Both the position numbers and the translations under genes were made by a program. This document shows positions 15,901 through 23,466 of a stretch of DNA of 25,803 bases, piece by piece. Each line of letters starts with the position of its first letter. The stretch's first letter is position 1. The stretch is taken from assembly GCA_002479405.1 (NCBI GenBank), contig DLMX01000070.1, forward strand, positions 1 to 25,803, written 5' to 3'. The stretch comes from Methylophilaceae bacterium UBA7525 (GTDB taxonomy: Bacteria > Pseudomonadota > Gammaproteobacteria > Burkholderiales > Methylophilaceae). Below the pieces are notes generated by a model, which was not told the origin of the DNA, did not search any database, and was given only the letters and a program-made list of their open reading frames with translations.

Positions 15901-17057
15901 GAATTCAGCAAGGTAAGTTGCCTCTCCGCAGCCTTGCGTTCGGTGATATCGAGCATGATGCCGTGCCAGATGATGCTGCCGTCAGATTCTGTCATAGGCA
16001 TGGAACGGTACTCGACCCAGCGCTCGGGCAAGCCGGGGCGGCATATGCGGGACTCCCCTTGCAAAGGCAGCAGCGTCCGCGCCGATTCGGCAATCGCGGC
16101 CTCAATACGCGGCCGGTCCTCTGGATGCGCCAAGGCATGTAGCGGCGCCATGTCCTCCTCTACGTCCTCGGGCTTCAACCCATAAAGCTTTTCAATGCCG
16201 GGGCTGGCAAAGGGGAAACTGGCATGCCCATCTGGCGACAGACGAAAGGAAAAAGCGAAACCGGGGAAATTGGCGACAAAGTTCGTCAACTGGCGCTCGG
16301 CACTGCGGATGGAGGTGATGTCCACACCGAAAGCAATAGTGCCGATAACCTGCCCGGCAACATCCCGCTCGGGGACAACGCGGACCTGATAAAAATCCGG
16401 TTCACTGGCACTCTGTGCACAGACTTCGATACAGACTTCAGCTTCCGTCTCCAGCGCCCGCATAGCCGCCTGCTGGATTGCATCGTGGCGCCCGTCCGGC
16501 CAAGCCTCGCTGGGGAGTTTACCTATGACCTCCTTGGCATCGGATACGCCCAAAACACGGGCCAGCCCGCTATTGAGGTAACAGATGCGACCCTCATGAT
16601 CGTAGCGGATAATAGGATTGGGTGAGCATTCCGCCAAGCTACGGAATTCCTGCTCGCATAATGCAAGCATTTCTTCCGTTCGCCTGTGCCCGGTAATGTC
16701 GCGTATATGCCCTACCATCAGGGTCCGATTATCGTTTTCCAGCCGAGAAAAGGTTATCTCGATTACCTTATGGCCGTGCACGTTGCGGAAATCGGCATCC
16801 ATGGCAAATGTGCCGGACTTGCAGACGATGCGCCATATCTGCTTAAGCTTTGCAGGAGTAAGCGCTGGGATGCTCTCTGGTAAATAGCCCCCCTGCGCCA
16901 GTAACCAGCTACTAGAGGCACTGGCATGACATATCCGGTACTCGTCGTTCAAATCGACAACAAACAAGGCCGGGGCATGATTGCTTTCCGCCATATACCG
17001 GGAAAGCATGGCGATCAGTTCGGCATCATTATTCTGCGTTTCGCTAATCGTATCCAA
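12984..17057 (-). CDS. Six-PAS, GAF, GGDEF and EAL c-di-GMP signalling protein
   Basis: This 1357-residue protein has no evident membrane helix. Approximate domains: PAS at 25-125, 135-250, 255-375, 380-495, 505-625 and 630-750, most ending in a DITERK-type PAC signature; GAF 755-915; GGDEF 920-1090; EAL 1100-1345. The cyclase motif GGDEF (1005-1009) is intact, and an inhibitory-site RESD (996-999) lies five residues before it. The phosphodiesterase motif EAL (1133-1135), INLSPRQF, DDFGTGYS, LKIDRSFV and AEGVE are also intact. So both synthesis and breakdown of c-di-GMP are possible; which dominates cannot be read from sequence. The only upstream start is TTG (17055-17057), directly after an in-frame TAA and with AGAAGAG before it. 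The gene is convergent with the two-component pair and divergent from fliC. Confidence 0.93.
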   Translation of the reverse strand: MDTISETQNNDAELIAMLSRYMAESNHAPALFVVDLNDEYRICHASASSSWLLAQGGYLPESIPALTPAKLKQIWRIVCKSGTFAMDADFRNVHGHKVIEITFSRLENDNRTLMVGHIRDITGHRRTEEMLALCEQEFRSLAECSPNPIIRYDHEGRICYLNSGLARVLGVSDAKEVIGKLPSEAWPDGRHDAIQQAAMRALETEAEVCIEVCAQSASEPDFYQVRVVPERDVAGQVIGTIAFGVDITSIRSAERQLTNFVANFPGFAFSFRLSPDGHASFPFASPGIEKLYGLKPEDVEEDMAPLHALAHPEDRPRIEAAIAESARTLLPLQGESRICRPGLPERWVEYRSMPMTESDGSIIWHGIMLDITERKAAERQLTLLNSSLDHVNDTVLLISEDANILYVNEEACHILGYPRDQLQGMRIADIDPDYQLAVWPSHWRDLKAHRTLNFESRHKTSDGRIYPVDITANYVEFEGVGYNLAICRDISERKQAQNALQRSQSALEEAQRIAHIGSWDVDMVNDVLTWSDETFRIWEIDKTQFAATFAAFLETVHPEDREKVARAYNQSIIDKSLYQVEHRLLFPDGRVKYIQEFGEPYFDQDGRPKRFIGTSLDITERKQAELALIAREREFRTLVENLPTYVVRLDHDLRHVYVNPAYLKAVGLPASDILGKHVSAFWRAENVSVDAYIVLLTSVLRSGMQEELTLEWRDEAGRLISHLVRVSPEFSANGKVQGLLVLGFDITERSRQQALEVERQRVFEAIAHGGELNETLKQVARYVESAKSGRYCCILLPDEDGSRLISVAAPSLPVPCPSSLEGIELCEENGCCATAALRGERIVVENFNHHGYQHSCQDFARKNSLAACWSEPILESSGKALGVVVIYREQVAEADSQDLTLLRHAGYLSSIAIERKRLESRMMYQASYDSLTDLPNRRLFGQRLSEEIAKAKRAREGLALLFIDLDRFKEVNDTLGHDVGDLLLTDASKRIRACVRESDTVARLGGDEFVVILTQVEDISNLGRLTQNIIDHMAQPFHLGEHTAYITASIGIAGYPLDADSAEGLIGCADQAMYAAKEQGRNNFSFFTSAMQQQAQARMLLAKDLRDALVNDQFQVWYQPIVDIATGEVVKAEALLRWKHPLRGMVPPDKFIPIAEENGLICDIGDWVFRQAVQLVQRWNRLPAFQRQISINLSPRQFLRGNLDAAWLEHLEQLDFDPAQITIEITEGLLLDDRPEIMETLARLGLSGMQVALDDFGTGYSAMAYLKKFPIDYLKIDRSFVRDLVTDPGDRAIAEAMVVMAHKLGIKVIAEGVETTGQLDLLAAVGCEYVQGNLYGKPMPEEEFLAFVAQVYLKCPP

Positions 17058-17326
17058 TTACTCTTCTAATTGCCCCATTAATACATCTGAAATTTGTCTG
17101 GGAAGTGGGTGAATCCCGTTTATAAACATCGCGCCTATTCATTTAGTGATTTGTTTACTAAACATTAATGACCATTCCAGATAGAAAGAACATACACCCA
17201 TTGAATATCCAACCCGGGAAGATACTAACAGAACTTGGCAATAGATTGATACCGCACAAATCCGGCTTCCATCACGCCGAAATCAAACATAAATCATTGT
17301 TTGGTATCAAAAACCAATCTAATCAC

Positions 17327-17354
17327 TAAAGTTTTCCGCAGCAGCTGCCGACAT
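17327..17354 (+). promoter_or_regulatory. Secondary sigma-28-like element upstream of fliC
   Basis: A perfect TAAAGTTT (17327-17334) is followed by GCCGACAT (17347-17354) after 12 nt, one longer than ideal. It lies about 85 bp upstream of the better promoter. It could be a second start, but the spacing makes it weaker. Confidence 0.3.
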
Positions 17355-17411
17355 CTGACTTACACCGGTCAGCAATCGGCTGTGAAGTGAGAAAAAATTT
17401 TCAGGTAACCC

Positions 17412-17438
17412 TAAATTTTCTCAAAAAGCATCCGATAA
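17412..17438 (+). promoter_or_regulatory. Sigma-28 (FliA) promoter of flagellin gene
   Basis: TAAATTTT (17412-17419), exactly 11 nt, then TCCGATAA (17431-17438) matches 14 of 16 consensus positions. Transcription would start near 17445, giving a leader of about 85 nt before the fliC ATG. The -35 element lies in the right arm of an imperfect inverted repeat (TGAGAAAAAATTT at 17388-17400 and AAATTTTCTCA at 17413-17423). Confidence 0.8.
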
Positions 17439-17532
17439 ACAACTCAACAATACTGCACAGTGGAACATGGCGAAGCAGCATTGAGGGTCACTCACCGGAA
17501 TGACGAATCAACCCAAGTAAAGGAGAATCAGA

Positions 17533-18330
17533 ATGGCTGCTGTAATCAACACCAACATTGCTTCACTTAATGCTCAACGTAACCTGACTTCATCCCAATC
17601 GAGCCTGAACGTTTCATTGCAACGCCTGTCTTCCGGCTTGCGCGTCAACAGCTCCAAGGACGATGCTGCCGGCCTCGCGATTGCAACCCGTATGGATGCA
17701 CAAGCACGTGGCCAGACCGTTGCCATCCGTAACGCCAACGATGCGATTTCATTCGCGCAGATCGCCGACGGTGCACTCGGCAAGGTGTCGGATGCATTGC
17801 AACGTATGCGTGAGCTGGCAGTTCAGGGTGCCAACGGCACCAACGGTACGGGCGACTTGGCCAACCTGGATGCTGAATATCAGGAACTGGTTGCTGAAGT
17901 TACACGTATCGGCACCGCCACCAAGTTCAACGGTTCAGCTGTTTTCGGTACCGGCTACACTTTCCAGGTCGGCGCTGATGCAACCGACACGATCGCTGTT
18001 GCTTCAACAGCTGCCGCCAGTATTGCAGGCGACGTAACTACGAATGCAAACGCAACGACCGCCATCGGCCTGATCGACACTGCTCTCGATTCCGTCAATA
18101 CCTCCCGTGCGACATTGGGTGCGGTACAAAACCGTTTCGAGTCCGTCATCAGCAGCTTGCAAGTGTCTGTTGAAAACCAGTCCGCTGCACGTTCACGCAT
18201 CATGGACGCAGACTTTGCGGCTGAATCTGCCAACCTGACACGCGGCCAGATCCTCCAGCAAGCAGGTACTGCGATGTTGGCGCAAGCGAACTCCTTGCCC
18301 AACAACGTACTGACTCTGCTGAGAGGCTAA
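17533..18330 (+). CDS. fliC: Flagellin
   Basis: This 265-residue protein is the filament subunit, exported through the flagellar type III system. The N-terminal D0/D1 block starts MAAVINTNIASLNAQRNL and includes LQRLSSGLRVNSSKDDAAGLAI; the C-terminal block includes RSRIMDADFAAESANLTRGQIL and ends NNVLTLLRG. The variable centre is very short (about 140-175, Ala/Thr-rich), so the outer D2/D3 domains are essentially missing, as in many compact flagellins. AAAGGAG precedes the ATG. It is the only flagellin here, driven by a sigma-28 promoter, and followed by flaG. Confidence 0.98.
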   Translation: MAAVINTNIASLNAQRNLTSSQSSLNVSLQRLSSGLRVNSSKDDAAGLAIATRMDAQARGQTVAIRNANDAISFAQIADGALGKVSDALQRMRELAVQGANGTNGTGDLANLDAEYQELVAEVTRIGTATKFNGSAVFGTGYTFQVGADATDTIAVASTAAASIAGDVTTNANATTAIGLIDTALDSVNTSRATLGAVQNRFESVISSLQVSVENQSAARSRIMDADFAAESANLTRGQILQQAGTAMLAQANSLPNNVLTLLRG

Positions 18331-18356
18331 GTCAGCACAAGCATCATTAAAAACAA

Positions 18357-18392
18357 CCGGCGCGGGGGAGCATAGCTAATCCCCCGCGTTGG
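18357..18392 (+). terminator. GC-rich hairpin between fliC and flaG
   Basis: CGCGGGGG (18361-18368) pairs perfectly with CCCCCGCG (18381-18388), extended outward by CCGG and TTGG with two G-U pairs in RNA. The loop is 12 nt. No T run follows, so it may be a partial terminator or a 3'-end stabiliser that keeps flagellin mRNA more abundant than flaG mRNA. Confidence 0.55.
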
Positions 18393-18411
18393 AACGTAAG
18401 GAATCCAGATC

Positions 18412-18759
18412 ATGTCGATTACATCTATCAATGGTTTAGGTGCCGTAAGAGAACTAGGCTCTTATCGTGCAAGAACCAATGTAGCAGATGCGCCAGCGGT
18501 GCCTAGTAAACCCGCAAACGAGACGCCACAACCCGATGTGAAAGAGATGCAGCAGGCGGTGGAAAGCCTGAATCGCGTCATTGCAGCCTCGCATCAGAGC
18601 ATTCATTTCACGATGGACCAGGAGTCTGGAAAGATCGTCGTAAGGGTGCTCGATTCCGAGACCCAGAAAGTATTAAGGCAAGTGCCGAATACCGAAGCCC
18701 TGGCAATATCAAAGAACCTTGCACGCTTGCAGGGTTTAGTCATTTCAGACCGCGCCTGA
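18412..18759 (+). CDS. flaG: Flagellar protein FlaG
   Basis: This 115-residue protein of the FlaG family affects filament length in some bacteria. The conserved C-terminal half reads IHFTMDQESGKIVVRVLDSETQKVLRQVP followed by a helical EALAISKNLARLQGL block; the N-terminal 40 residues are variable and Pro/Ala-rich. It lies about 80 bp after fliC, beyond a GC-rich hairpin, and ahead of fliD, the usual order. A GTAAGGAA ribosome site precedes the ATG by about 10 bases. Confidence 0.9.
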   Translation: MSITSINGLGAVRELGSYRARTNVADAPAVPSKPANETPQPDVKEMQQAVESLNRVIAASHQSIHFTMDQESGKIVVRVLDSETQKVLRQVPNTEALAISKNLARLQGLVISDRA

Positions 18760-18961
18760 TTTGCCTGATTGATTGAACAGCCTGGATCACAGCCCTTAAT
18801 CACGGCATTAATCAATAGAACAGCGCGTAATTTGCTTTGCAGTTCAACTGATGGGTAATGCGCAAGCTGCGATAGGCTAAGCGATATTCGGTTTTATCGC
18901 GTTTCGATTACCAGCGTACAGGTCAAACGAGTTGCCTGTCTTCTGATTGAAAGGATAGTTT
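18760..18961. other. flaG-fliD gap with small hairpin
   Basis: This 202-bp gap has no gene. GCGATA (18881-18886) and TATCGC (18895-18900) form a short perfect hairpin, and ATTGATT/AATCAAT form a distant inverted pair near 18770-18820. I found no convincing sigma-28 or sigma-54 promoter, so fliD may be read from upstream or from a promoter I cannot recognise. Confidence 0.4.
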
Positions 18962-20644
18962 ATGGCCATCACAGCGTCAGGTATCGCCTCAGGACTCGAT
19001 GTCAATTCGATCGTGTCCCAGCTTGTTGCCGCAGAAAGCGGGCAGCTGAATATCATTGCGGAAAAGAAAACCGCGCTGCAATCAAGAATCTCGGCTTTCG
19101 GTACGCTGAAGAGTTCCCTGGCTAGCTTTCAGACGGCGCTGGCGAATTTATCGACCGCCAGCAAATTCAATGTGCAAAGCACCAAAATCAGCGACAGCAG
19201 CATTTTCTCCGCCACTGCCAATGGCAAGGCGACCAACGGGGATTATGCCGTTACCGTGAGCCAGCTGGCACAGACCCAGAAACTGGCGACATCAGGATTT
19301 GCAAACAAGACGGATACCGTTGGTTCCGGCACGCTCACCATCACACTGGGTACTTACGATAGCGGCGGCAACAGCTTCACCCCAAACGCCGCCAAAACCC
19401 CTGTCGAGGTCGTCATTCCGGCTGGCAGCGACAGCCTCGAAAAAGTCCGCGATGCCATCAACAGCGCCAATGCAGGCGTGAGTGCCTCTATCGTCAATGA
19501 CGGCAGCACCAACGGCAACCGCCTGGTCATCACCTCCAAGGATTCCGGCACGGTGAACAGCATCAAGATCGAGGTGGCCGACGATGACGGCAATGCACTC
19601 GACGACAACGGGCTTTCACGACTGGCATTCGACCCGACCTTGGCGAGCGGCAGCGGCAAGAACCTGTCACAGGTGCAGGAAGCGAAGGATGCGCTGCTCA
19701 ATGTGGACGGCATCGATATCGTCAAATCCAGCAACACCATCAGCGATGCCATCGAAGGTGTCACGCTCAACCTGCTGAAAACAAGCGGCGGTTCAGCCGT
19801 TGGCCTCAATATCGCGACTGATACGGCGGCGATAGAAGCGTCGGTGGAAGCCTTCGTCAAGGCATACAACGACCTCAATACCACGATCACCAACCTGACC
19901 AAATACAACGAGACTACAAAAAAAAGCTCGGCACTGACAGGCGATGGAACGACTCGCAGCATCGTCTCCAAAATCAAATCGACCTTGACCGGCAGCATCA
20001 ACACCGGCGGCGCCTTGAGTTCGCTGTCGCAAATCGGGGTGGGCTTCAAGGCCGATGGTACCTTGTCCTTGGATAGTACCAAGCTGCAAGACAAGATTGC
20101 CACCAATTTTGAAGATATCGCCAAACTGTTCGCCACCAGCGCAACCGCATCAGATGCTCAGATCAGTTTTGTCGGCAACAGCAGTAAAACCCGGGCCGGA
20201 GTTTATGCCATCAACATCAGCGCGCTCGGCTCGGATATCACCGATGCCGCCGGCACGATCAACGGCGTTGCCGCCACAGGCGCCGGCACGACACTCAAGG
20301 GGGGCGTTGGCGATGCGAGTGAAGGCCTGATCATCAACATCGCCGGCGGCGCTTTGGGCAACCGCGGCACGATCACTTACAGCATCGGTTTCGCCGCGCA
20401 ACTCAATAACCTGATTTCGGATTTCCTTGATGAAGAAGGCATCCTCACCAGCAAAACAGACGGCTTGAATAGCTCGATCACCCGGCTGAATAAAGAAACA
20501 GAAAACCAGGAGGCGCGTCTGGTGCTGATAGAAAAACGTTACCGGGCCCAGTTTACCGCGCTCGAAACGCTGATCAGCAGCATGAACTCGACCAGCTCTT
20601 ACCTTACCCAGCAGCTGGCTCAGTTTTCAGCCAACAACAACTAA
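18962..20644 (+). CDS. fliD: Flagellar filament cap protein FliD
   Basis: This 560-residue hook-associated protein 2 caps the growing filament and folds incoming flagellin. The N-terminal helical domain begins MAITASGIASGLDVNSIVSQLVAAE, a hallmark of the family. The central part is Ser/Thr/Gly-rich beta structure. The C-terminal helical domain includes LNNLISDFLDEEGILTSK, NKETENQEARL and the end block RYRAQFTALETLISSMNSTSSYLTQQL. Length is in the usual range. AAAGGATAG precedes the ATG. fliS follows after 26 bp. Confidence 0.97.
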   Translation: MAITASGIASGLDVNSIVSQLVAAESGQLNIIAEKKTALQSRISAFGTLKSSLASFQTALANLSTASKFNVQSTKISDSSIFSATANGKATNGDYAVTVSQLAQTQKLATSGFANKTDTVGSGTLTITLGTYDSGGNSFTPNAAKTPVEVVIPAGSDSLEKVRDAINSANAGVSASIVNDGSTNGNRLVITSKDSGTVNSIKIEVADDDGNALDDNGLSRLAFDPTLASGSGKNLSQVQEAKDALLNVDGIDIVKSSNTISDAIEGVTLNLLKTSGGSAVGLNIATDTAAIEASVEAFVKAYNDLNTTITNLTKYNETTKKSSALTGDGTTRSIVSKIKSTLTGSINTGGALSSLSQIGVGFKADGTLSLDSTKLQDKIATNFEDIAKLFATSATASDAQISFVGNSSKTRAGVYAINISALGSDITDAAGTINGVAATGAGTTLKGGVGDASEGLIINIAGGALGNRGTITYSIGFAAQLNNLISDFLDEEGILTSKTDGLNSSITRLNKETENQEARLVLIEKRYRAQFTALETLISSMNSTSSYLTQQLAQFSANNN

Positions 20645-20670
20645 GTAATCGATACAAAAAAGGAATCAAT

Positions 20671-21135
20671 ATGTTCGGGGCCATTAACAAAGGTGTCAGC
20701 GCATACAAGCGTATCGACCTGGAAACCGGTGTGGTCGATGCCAATCCACTGAAACTGATCGTGATGTTATACGAAGGCGCGATCGAAGCCTGCCAAGCCG
20801 GGCTTATGCATATGCGAAATGAAGATATCGCCAAAAAAGGCGAGGCGCTATCGAAAGCCATCATGATTATCGAAAGCGGCTTGCGGCTCTCTCTCGACAG
20901 GAATGCGGGCGAAGACATTGCACAAAGCCTGGATGCGCTTTACGGCTACATGAGCAACCGTTTGTATGTGGGGCATCTGCAGAACAAGCCGGAGTATGTG
21001 CTGGAAGTCGTTAAATTGCTCAACGACCTCAAGGCTGCCTGGGTTGCCATCGCCGATGGCCAGGGCTCCACAACGCAGGCAATGCCGCAAGCCATCCATC
21101 ATCAAAATCAACAGAACATGCCGGCGAAGGGCTGA
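20671..21135 (+). CDS. fliS: Flagellin export chaperone FliS
   Basis: This 154-residue cytoplasmic helical chaperone keeps flagellin unfolded before export. The family blocks are present: YKRIDLETGVVDANPLKLIVMLYEGAIEA near the N-terminus, a central GEALSKAIMIIESGLRLSLD, and ALYGYMSNRL then VVKLLNDLKAAW. The C-terminal 25 residues are Gln-rich and probably disordered. AAAAAAGGAA precedes the ATG. It stands between fliD and fliT with tight spacing. Confidence 0.96.
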   Translation: MFGAINKGVSAYKRIDLETGVVDANPLKLIVMLYEGAIEACQAGLMHMRNEDIAKKGEALSKAIMIIESGLRLSLDRNAGEDIAQSLDALYGYMSNRLYVGHLQNKPEYVLEVVKLLNDLKAAWVAIADGQGSTTQAMPQAIHHQNQQNMPAKG

Positions 21136-21138
21136 ATA

Positions 21139-21477
21139 ATGACAAACCGTAATACAACATTGAGCCTTTATGCCGATGTCGCAAACATCAGCGAGCAAAT
21201 GCTGGCAGCCACCCGGGCTGAGGATTGGGAATTGCTGGAAAAGCTCGAGGCCGATTGTGCGGCCTGCATGAAAGACGTACGCGCAATGGATAAATCCGTG
21301 CCGTTGTCAAAAGACGAGCTGAAGCTGAAGATTCAATATATCGAGAAGATCCTGGCGACAGACAAACAGATTCGCTTTCTGGTAGAGCCCTGGATGACCC
21401 GGCTTTCAGATTTGATGCACAGCGGCGGCAACCGCCAGAAACTGCGCAACGCCTATGGAATGAATACTGGGCACTAG
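21139..21477 (+). CDS. fliT: FliT-like flagellar chaperone
   Basis: This 112-residue predicted helical protein starts 3 bp after the fliS stop. In enteric bacteria FliT is the chaperone of FliD and can bind FlhC. The pattern here (two helices rich in Leu/Glu around EDWELLEKLEADCAACM, then KIQYIEKILATDKQIRFLVEPW) and its position directly after fliS fit the family. Sequence conservation in FliT is low, so the name rests largely on position, size and helical pattern. AAGGGC lies ahead of the ATG inside the fliS end. Confidence 0.78.
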   Translation: MTNRNTTLSLYADVANISEQMLAATRAEDWELLEKLEADCAACMKDVRAMDKSVPLSKDELKLKIQYIEKILATDKQIRFLVEPWMTRLSDLMHSGGNRQKLRNAYGMNTGH

Positions 21478-21492
21478 AGCGCTCTCCTGACC

Positions 21493-22455
21493 ATGTCAAC
21501 CAAGCCTGCCATCTCGCCGGTCAACAACATCAGCCCGATGGTGCCGATGCATGTGATCGCGGATACGGCAGAAGAACTCGGCTTTCGTTTCGAGCAACTC
21601 AATCTGGCGCAACTGAGCAAGGGGCAGTTGTATCAAGGCAAGGTCGTGGCGCGGCTGGATGACCAGAGTTTTCTGGTAGCCCTTAACGGCAGCGCCCTCA
21701 GAATGGCACTGGGCAAGGAGACGCATGTCGGTGAGTTCGTCTCTTTGCGTTATATGGGCGGTTTTCCCACCCCCACCTTTTTACTTTCTTCACAAGCGCC
21801 TTCCGTCAGCCAAACCAGCATCAGCCCTTCTGCGCAGTTGATCAACCAGTTTCTCAATACCACCAATAACAAACAAACAACTAACCGCTTTGAAGCGCAA
21901 CAAGCGGTCACCAGTTCGCCTTTCAACCCGGTCGGTAAAATTGCATACGACCTCCGGCAGGCACTGGTCATGAGCGGCCTGTTTTATGAATCGCACTTGG
22001 CCGAATACTTGGTCGGTAAACGCCCCTTGTCCGCCATTCTGCAGGAACCACAGAACCAGCCCGCGAGTACGCTGACCTCCCTGGTGCCGCAACAGCTGCA
22101 AACCCTGGAACAGCAGCGACTGCTATGGCATGGCGAAGTCTGGCCAAGACAACAGATGGAATGGGAGATCAGCCGCCACGACCGGCATCACAATCAGCAG
22201 GATCCACAAGCAGCAGATACAGATGAAACCATGATCAACAGCAGGATCACGCTTCATTTTCCACGGCTGGGGGAAGTCACGGCCAGCATCAGCCACGTCA
22301 ACGGCCACATGCGTATCGAATTGCTTGCTGACAAGGGGTCAACGCTAGCCCTGCTCAAGCAGCAAAGCCAGAAACTGGTGGAAAGCCTGGAGGCTTCCGG
22401 CCAGACCCTGGACCATCTAACGGTGCAAGCGCATGAACACCCCGCACAACCCTAA
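21493..22455 (+). CDS. FliK-like protein with C-terminal hook-length-control domain
   Basis: This 320-residue soluble protein has a Gln/Ser-rich middle. The C-terminal 70 residues (ITLHFPRLGEVTASISHVNG then LLADKGSTLALLKQQSQKL and LEASGQTLDHLTV) match the pattern of the FliK hook-length-control C-domain. It is shorter than standard FliK and sits with a small FlhB-like gene rather than with hook genes, so it is more likely a second FliK-type protein that pairs with FhlB. No true fliK is in the window for comparison. The ATG at 21493 lacks a strong ribosome site. The gene overlaps the next by 23 bp. Confidence 0.7.
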   Translation: MSTKPAISPVNNISPMVPMHVIADTAEELGFRFEQLNLAQLSKGQLYQGKVVARLDDQSFLVALNGSALRMALGKETHVGEFVSLRYMGGFPTPTFLLSSQAPSVSQTSISPSAQLINQFLNTTNNKQTTNRFEAQQAVTSSPFNPVGKIAYDLRQALVMSGLFYESHLAEYLVGKRPLSAILQEPQNQPASTLTSLVPQQLQTLEQQRLLWHGEVWPRQQMEWEISRHDRHHNQQDPQAADTDETMINSRITLHFPRLGEVTASISHVNGHMRIELLADKGSTLALLKQQSQKLVESLEASGQTLDHLTVQAHEHPAQP

Positions 22456-22711
22456 GCAGCAGGCGGTCGCATTGGCCTACGAGGCTGGCGATCTGGCACC
22501 ACATGTCGTCGCCAAGGGGCACGGACTGATTGCTGAGCAGATCATCGCGCGTGCCAGAGAGCATGAAATTTTTGTGCATGAATCGAAGGAATTGGTGAAT
22601 CTGTTGATGCAGGTGGATCTGGACGATCACATCCCCCCTGCCTTGTATACTGCGATTGCCGAGATCCTTGCCTGGCTCTATCAGATGGAAAACCAGGCCT
22701 TGAGCAAGTAG
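22433..22711 (+). CDS. FlhB C-terminal-like export switch protein (FhlB type)
   Basis: This 92-residue protein corresponds to the cytoplasmic domain of FlhB alone: KQQAVALAYEAGDLAPHVVAKGHGLIAEQIIARAREHEIFVHE followed by LLMQVDLDDHIPPALYTAIAEILAWLY matches the FlhB/YscU C-terminal pattern. The self-cleaving NPTH motif is absent, as expected for the small FhlB-type homologues, which can act with FlhB in export specificity. There are no membrane helices. The start overlaps the FliK-like gene by 23 bp. It is the last gene of the filament cluster. Confidence 0.85.
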   Translation: MNTPHNPKQQAVALAYEAGDLAPHVVAKGHGLIAEQIIARAREHEIFVHESKELVNLLMQVDLDDHIPPALYTAIAEILAWLYQMENQALSK

Positions 22712-22929
22712 TCTTTTAGCCACAGAGTACCCGCATGGGGCATGTCCGCCACCAATGGCGCTGAAGCGCCTATTGTTGGCGCCACACAGAGGAAAAGCGG
22801 ATTGCGCTGCGTTGGGAGGGTCACCTGACAGGTGGAAATCATGATCCCGACAATCTCTGGGGTTTTCTCTGTGAACTCTGTGCCCTCTGTGGCTTGGTGT
22901 TCTCCGTGGCTTGAATTCAGGGTTCCAGT
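22712..22929. repeat. Repeat-rich convergent gap between fhlB and fliE
   Basis: No gene is evident. AGCCACAGAG (22718-22727) is complementary to CTCTGTGGCT (22885-22894), and a second pair (CACAGAGG near 22784, CTCTGTG near 22867) is nested inside. Three CTCTGTG copies at 22867, 22876 and 22885 have a 9-bp period. Two local hairpins are present: GGCGC/GCGCC with loop TGAA (22757-22770, extended by CCAAT/ATTGTTGG with bulges) and CACCTG-A-CAGGTG (near 22825). The arrangement looks like a degenerate dispersed repeat with terminator-like stems for the convergent genes. Confidence 0.55.
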
Positions 22930-23292
22930 TTAAACCGGCATGTTCATGATGTCCTGATAAGCCGACACCAGCTTGTTACGCACTTGCACCGTGGCCTGGA
23001 ACGAGATGTTGGCTTTTTGCCCGGCAATCATGACATCCGACAGGCTGACTTTGTCATCGCCCAGCACAAAGTTCTTGCCCAGTGTTTCTGCATTCACTTG
23101 TGCATTGTTAACGTGATTGAGTGAGGCTTTCAGGGCTGCTGCAAAATCCACTTTGCCGGCTTGTTGCGACTCTTTCAGTGCGGCGGGTCCGATAGCATTG
23201 ATATTCATGCTGTTTGCGGGGTTCTGTGCTGCCGCCTTGAGTTGGGCAAGCATGAACTGGATTCTGTTTGCGTCTATGGCTCCGGTATTCAT
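22930..23292 (-). CDS. fliE: Flagellar hook-basal body protein FliE
   Basis: This 120-residue protein joins the MS ring to the rod and is needed early in export. The conserved C-terminal half reads KNFVLGDDKVSLSDVMIAGQKANISFQATVQVRNKLVSAYQDIMNMPV, with the typical ending IMNMPV. The N-terminal half contains VDFAAALKASLNHVN. GAGAAAG lies just before the ATG. It is divergent from fliF, 174 bp away, an arrangement known from other proteobacteria. Confidence 0.97.
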   Translation of the reverse strand: MNTGAIDANRIQFMLAQLKAAAQNPANSMNINAIGPAALKESQQAGKVDFAAALKASLNHVNNAQVNAETLGKNFVLGDDKVSLSDVMIAGQKANISFQATVQVRNKLVSAYQDIMNMPV

Positions 23293-23466
23293 TGCTTTCT
23301 CGTCTATATTTTTATGACATGCTCAATTTAGCATTCCGGGCAAAATGAAATCCTTGAATTAAGCCGAGGATTCCTCCTCTATTCCACCAATTGATATTTG
23401 TTGACCACCCCATAATGACATCCAATAGGAAAGACTCGATGCAACAAGTTCTGAATGGAGTAGCAA

